From Elusimicrobiota bacterium (lineage in GTDB: Bacteria; Elusimicrobiota; Elusimicrobia; FEN-1173), in assembly GCA_016207625.1 (NCBI GenBank), contig JACQPF010000151.1:1-5604 (forward strand): a stretch of DNA of 5,604 nt, read 5' to 3'. Shown here piece by piece: positions 5,534 to 5,604 of the stretch. A model generated the notes under the pieces. It had not been told where the DNA came from, made no database searches, and was given only the letters and a program-made list of their open reading frames with translations. Made by a program: the position numbers and the translations under genes. The stretch's first letter is position 1. Each line of letters opens with the position of its first letter.

Positions 5534-5539
5534 TCCTTT
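5534..5539 (-). promoter_or_regulatory. Ribosome binding site of the MscS gene, overlapping the upstream stop codon
   Basis: AAAGGA on the minus strand shares its first two bases with the TAA stop (5538-5540) of the BON-domain gene and sits 5 nt before ATG 5528. A ribosome terminating on the BON gene would be placed directly on this site, which fixes the MscS start and suggests coupled translation. Confidence 0.6.
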
Positions 5540-5604
5540 ACGGGGTCGCGGGCTCCACCGTCAGGCGGTTGTTGACGCGTAGGACGCCGACGGTGTTGGC
5601 GGCA
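5538..5604 (-). CDS. BON-domain protein, C-terminal end, partial
   Basis: The last 21 codons of a gene entering from the right edge, reading AANTVGVLRVNNRLTVEPAT then P and a TAA stop. The pattern VGV-x-x-VNN-x-L-x-V is the typical last strand of a BON domain (OsmY-like), usually found in periplasmic or outer-membrane-associated proteins thought to contact phospholipid. Only the tail is visible, so length, signal peptide and number of BON repeats are unknown. It is followed 9 nt later by the MscS gene, making a BON-MscS unit consistent with an envelope or osmotic stress role (inference). Confidence 0.7.
   Translation of the reverse strand, partial: AANTVGVLRVNNRLTVEPATP

Overview
The window looks like chromosomal DNA from a GC-rich, Gram-negative (two-membrane) bacterium. 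The evidence is a predicted outer-membrane beta-barrel protein with a signal peptide and a C-terminal phenylalanine, a BON-domain/MscS pair, and bacterial ribosome binding sites. I cannot assign a phylum. The glycosyltransferase + DUF5752 pair and the repeat-rich intergenic DNA would suit an uncultured deltaproteobacterial-type, Nitrospirota-like or similar lineage, but that is only an impression.

Layout. Positions 1-926 (minus strand) hold a two-gene operon: a DUF5752 protein followed by the N-terminus of a TreT-like family 4 glycosyltransferase that runs off the left edge. Positions 927-1816 are an 890-bp island with no credible gene, packed with palindromic elements. Element C (956-1225) has perfect 32-bp terminal inverted repeats. 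Elements A (1363-1547) and B (1581-1771) are two inverted copies of one nested cruciform. Positions 1817-3659 (minus) hold an AI-2E family membrane protein gene overlapping a downstream exonuclease III-type AP endonuclease gene (xth). A short divergent control region (3660-3765) separates these from a plus-strand outer-membrane beta-barrel protein of unknown function (3766-5019). That gene converges on, and overlaps by 16 nt, a minus-strand short MscS-type channel gene (5004-5528). The MscS gene is translationally coupled to an upstream BON-domain gene that enters from the right edge.

How the genes fit together. The glycosyltransferase/DUF5752 pair suggests sugar or compatible-solute (trehalose-type) metabolism, and BON + MscS suggests envelope and osmotic stress. 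xth is housekeeping base-excision repair. These functional links are inference from families.

The standout signal is the A/B pair. The two elements share an identical 41-bp core and the same unpaired bulges on the same arm. Their helices have the same lengths, but the helix sequences have changed with pairing retained. This is the pattern expected of a structured RNA or a folded single-stranded DNA element. I do not recognise the family.
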